Source: Methanobacteriota archaeon (lineage in GTDB: Archaea > Thermoplasmatota > DTKX01 > GCA-020343715). From it: 6,856 nt of DNA. Every line of letters starts with the position of its first letter. Positions within the stretch are counted from its first letter, which is position 1. The position numbers were made by a program, and so were the translations under genes. This document shows positions 6,171 to 6,856 of this stretch, in pieces. A model generated the notes under the pieces. It ran no database searches. It was not told where the DNA came from and saw only the letters and a list, made by a program, of their open reading frames with translations. The stretch is from NCBI GenBank assembly GCA_030597775.1, contig JAUVRF010000094.1:1-6856 (forward strand), given 5' to 3'.

Positions 6171-6192
6171 GCCGGATCGCTATCCCCGCTCC

Positions 6193-6204
6193 AAAAGATA
6201 TTTG
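6193..6204 (+). promoter_or_regulatory. Probable TATA region of the RAM-domain gene
   Basis: AAAAGATATTTG is the only AT-rich element in the 80-base gap. It would place transcription start near 6226, leaving a leader of roughly 25 bases, unlike the leaderless genes upstream. Confidence 0.4.
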
Positions 6205-6236
6205 AAGCGCCAAATCCCTCCAATCCCTACACCATA

Positions 6237-6242
6237 GGGGAG
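6237..6242 (+). promoter_or_regulatory. Shine-Dalgarno site of the RAM-domain gene
   Basis: GGGGAG lies 8 bases before ATG 6251 and matches the core of the anti-Shine-Dalgarno sequence. It fixes this start and shows that this gene uses leadered initiation. Confidence 0.55.
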
Positions 6243-6250
6243 ATCTTTCC

Positions 6251-6580
6251 ATGGTAAAGAATGAGGAATCTGGTTCTGAATTCGAGGATGTCGTGACGTC
6301 ATATTACGGGGAGGATCCCGTCACCGCGATCGTGACCCTCAAGGTCGACACGAAGGAGGTGGACAACATCGCCATGCGTGTGAGCGAGGCCCCCAACGTC
6401 GATGACGCCTTCCTGGTGACGGGCGACACCGATATAATCATCAAGGCCACCTTCGACAAGTACTCTGACCTCAAGCACTTCGTGGTCTCCACAGTGGGGA
6501 ACATTCCCGGTGTGAAGGAGACGGCAACCTGGATGGTCGTCACCACCTACAAGGAAGCAGGCAAGTCCAAGTTCAGCTGA
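6251..6580 (+). CDS. Stand-alone Lrp/AsnC ligand-binding (RAM) domain protein
   Basis: The protein has 109 residues. Residues about 23-98 form a complete RAM domain, the C-terminal effector-binding and oligomerisation domain of Lrp/AsnC regulators: VTAIVTLKVDTKEVDNIA is the first strand and helix, APNVDDAFLVTGDTDIIIKA is the central pair of strands with the typical V-x-x-(A/V)-x-x-V-T-G-D-x-D pattern, and VGNIPGVKETATWMVV is the last helix and strand. There is no helix-turn-helix before it; the N-terminus is a short acidic stretch (MVKNEESGSEFEDVV). Full Lrp proteins have about 140-160 residues, so this is a single-domain member that probably binds an amino acid or similar small ligand and may form oligomers with itself or with full-length Lrp proteins (inference). 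No DNA binding is expected from this chain alone. It is convergent with purC. Confidence 0.88.
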   Translation: MVKNEESGSEFEDVVTSYYGEDPVTAIVTLKVDTKEVDNIAMRVSEAPNVDDAFLVTGDTDIIIKATFDKYSDLKHFVVSTVGNIPGVKETATWMVVTTYKEAGKSKFS

Positions 6581-6620
6581 TGCGCTGATGGGACGATGGT
6601 GTGGTCGGGGCGCGCGCCTC

Positions 6621-6856
6621 TCAATGGCCCATGATGATCTTGTGGATGGCCTGGTAGGTCTCCTTGACATCACCCTTGTCGAAGCGGTACACATCCTTGT
6701 CCAGCGACTTTCCCGTCTCCTTGTCCCAGAGCCGCATGGTGTCGGGTGAGATCTCGTCAGCGACGATGAGCTTGCCCTTGAAACGACCGATCTCTATCTT
6801 GAAATCGACCAATTTCAATCCCATCTCGTCGAAGTAGGGTGCGAGCACCTCGTTGA
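6621..6856 (-). CDS. purC: Phosphoribosylaminoimidazole-succinocarboxamide synthase (SAICAR synthetase), C-terminal part
   Basis: Minus-strand frame ending at the TGA at 6623-6621; the N-terminal two thirds lie beyond the right edge. PurC joins CAIR and aspartate with ATP to make SAICAR in de novo purine synthesis, in the cytoplasm. The fragment carries family signatures: NEVLAPYFDEMGLKLVDFK leads into LVDFKIEIGR (family pattern LVDFKxExG), then ADEISPDTMRLWD, the active-site segment, and a short C-terminal helix ending KIIMGH. The GTG at 6846-6848 is an internal Val, not a start, because homology continues upstream of it. The only visible neighbour is the convergent RAM-domain gene, 40 bases away. 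Confidence 0.93.
   Translation of the reverse strand, partial: NEVLAPYFDEMGLKLVDFKIEIGRFKGKLIVADEISPDTMRLWDKETGKSLDKDVYRFDKGDVKETYQAIHKIIMGH

Noticed and set aside
6609..6618. Ten-base perfect palindrome GGCGCGCGCC between the RAM-domain gene and purC
   Set aside because: It is short, of simple CG composition, and has no T-run after it; in a GC-rich genome this is weak evidence for a terminator or operator.
1..6856. CRISPR array, tRNA, rRNA, insertion sequence or toxin-antitoxin/defence cassette
   Set aside because: No spaced repeats, cloverleaf-like sequences, transposase motifs, terminal inverted repeats or nuclease/effector domains were seen. Every gap between genes is 121 bases or shorter.

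Overview
The window looks archaeal, most likely a GC-rich euryarchaeon of the Thermoplasmata kind; that lineage call is an inference. The evidence is promoter structure: several genes have a T-rich TATA-like box about 30-40 bases before the start codon and almost no room for a leader with a Shine-Dalgarno site. The bases are strongly GC-biased, which also produces long antisense shadow frames. I see no tRNA, rRNA, CRISPR array, insertion sequence, integrase or other mobile element.

Layout. Bases 1-413 (minus) hold the N-terminal part of a single-pass membrane-anchored protein that runs off the left edge. A divergent promoter region (414-534) separates it from a three-helix membrane protein with a proline-rich tail (535-1128). 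Next is a bicistronic unit of two C-N bond hydrolases: a YtcJ-type amidohydrolase (1162-2829) overlapping a nitrilase-superfamily hydrolase (2807-3643). The nitrilase converges on, and overlaps by 23 bases, a GNAT acetyltransferase on the minus strand (3621-4223). A small eight-cysteine DUF6485-like protein (4296-4502) and a CoA-disulfide-reductase/NADH-oxidase-type flavoprotein (4566-5921) follow, each with its own TATA box. Then come a 54-residue acidic protein (6006-6170), a stand-alone Lrp/AsnC ligand-binding (RAM) domain protein (6251-6580) and, on the minus strand from the right edge, the C-terminal end of PurC (SAICAR synthetase).

How the genes fit together. The only firm functional pairing is amidohydrolase plus nitrilase, which are translationally overlapping and both hydrolyse C-N bonds, so they may act in sequence on one amide or carbamoyl-type substrate (inference). 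The amidohydrolase and flavoprotein promoters share a TTTTTATC box and a downstream ACTACTCTGG word, suggesting a common promoter architecture. The rest looks like ordinary chromosomal housekeeping and accessory content. I do not see a convincing new multi-gene system; the more interesting points are the hydrolase pair with its dual-coding junction, the cysteine-rich protein beside the disulfide-reductase-type flavoprotein, and two small single-domain proteins lacking their usual partner domains.
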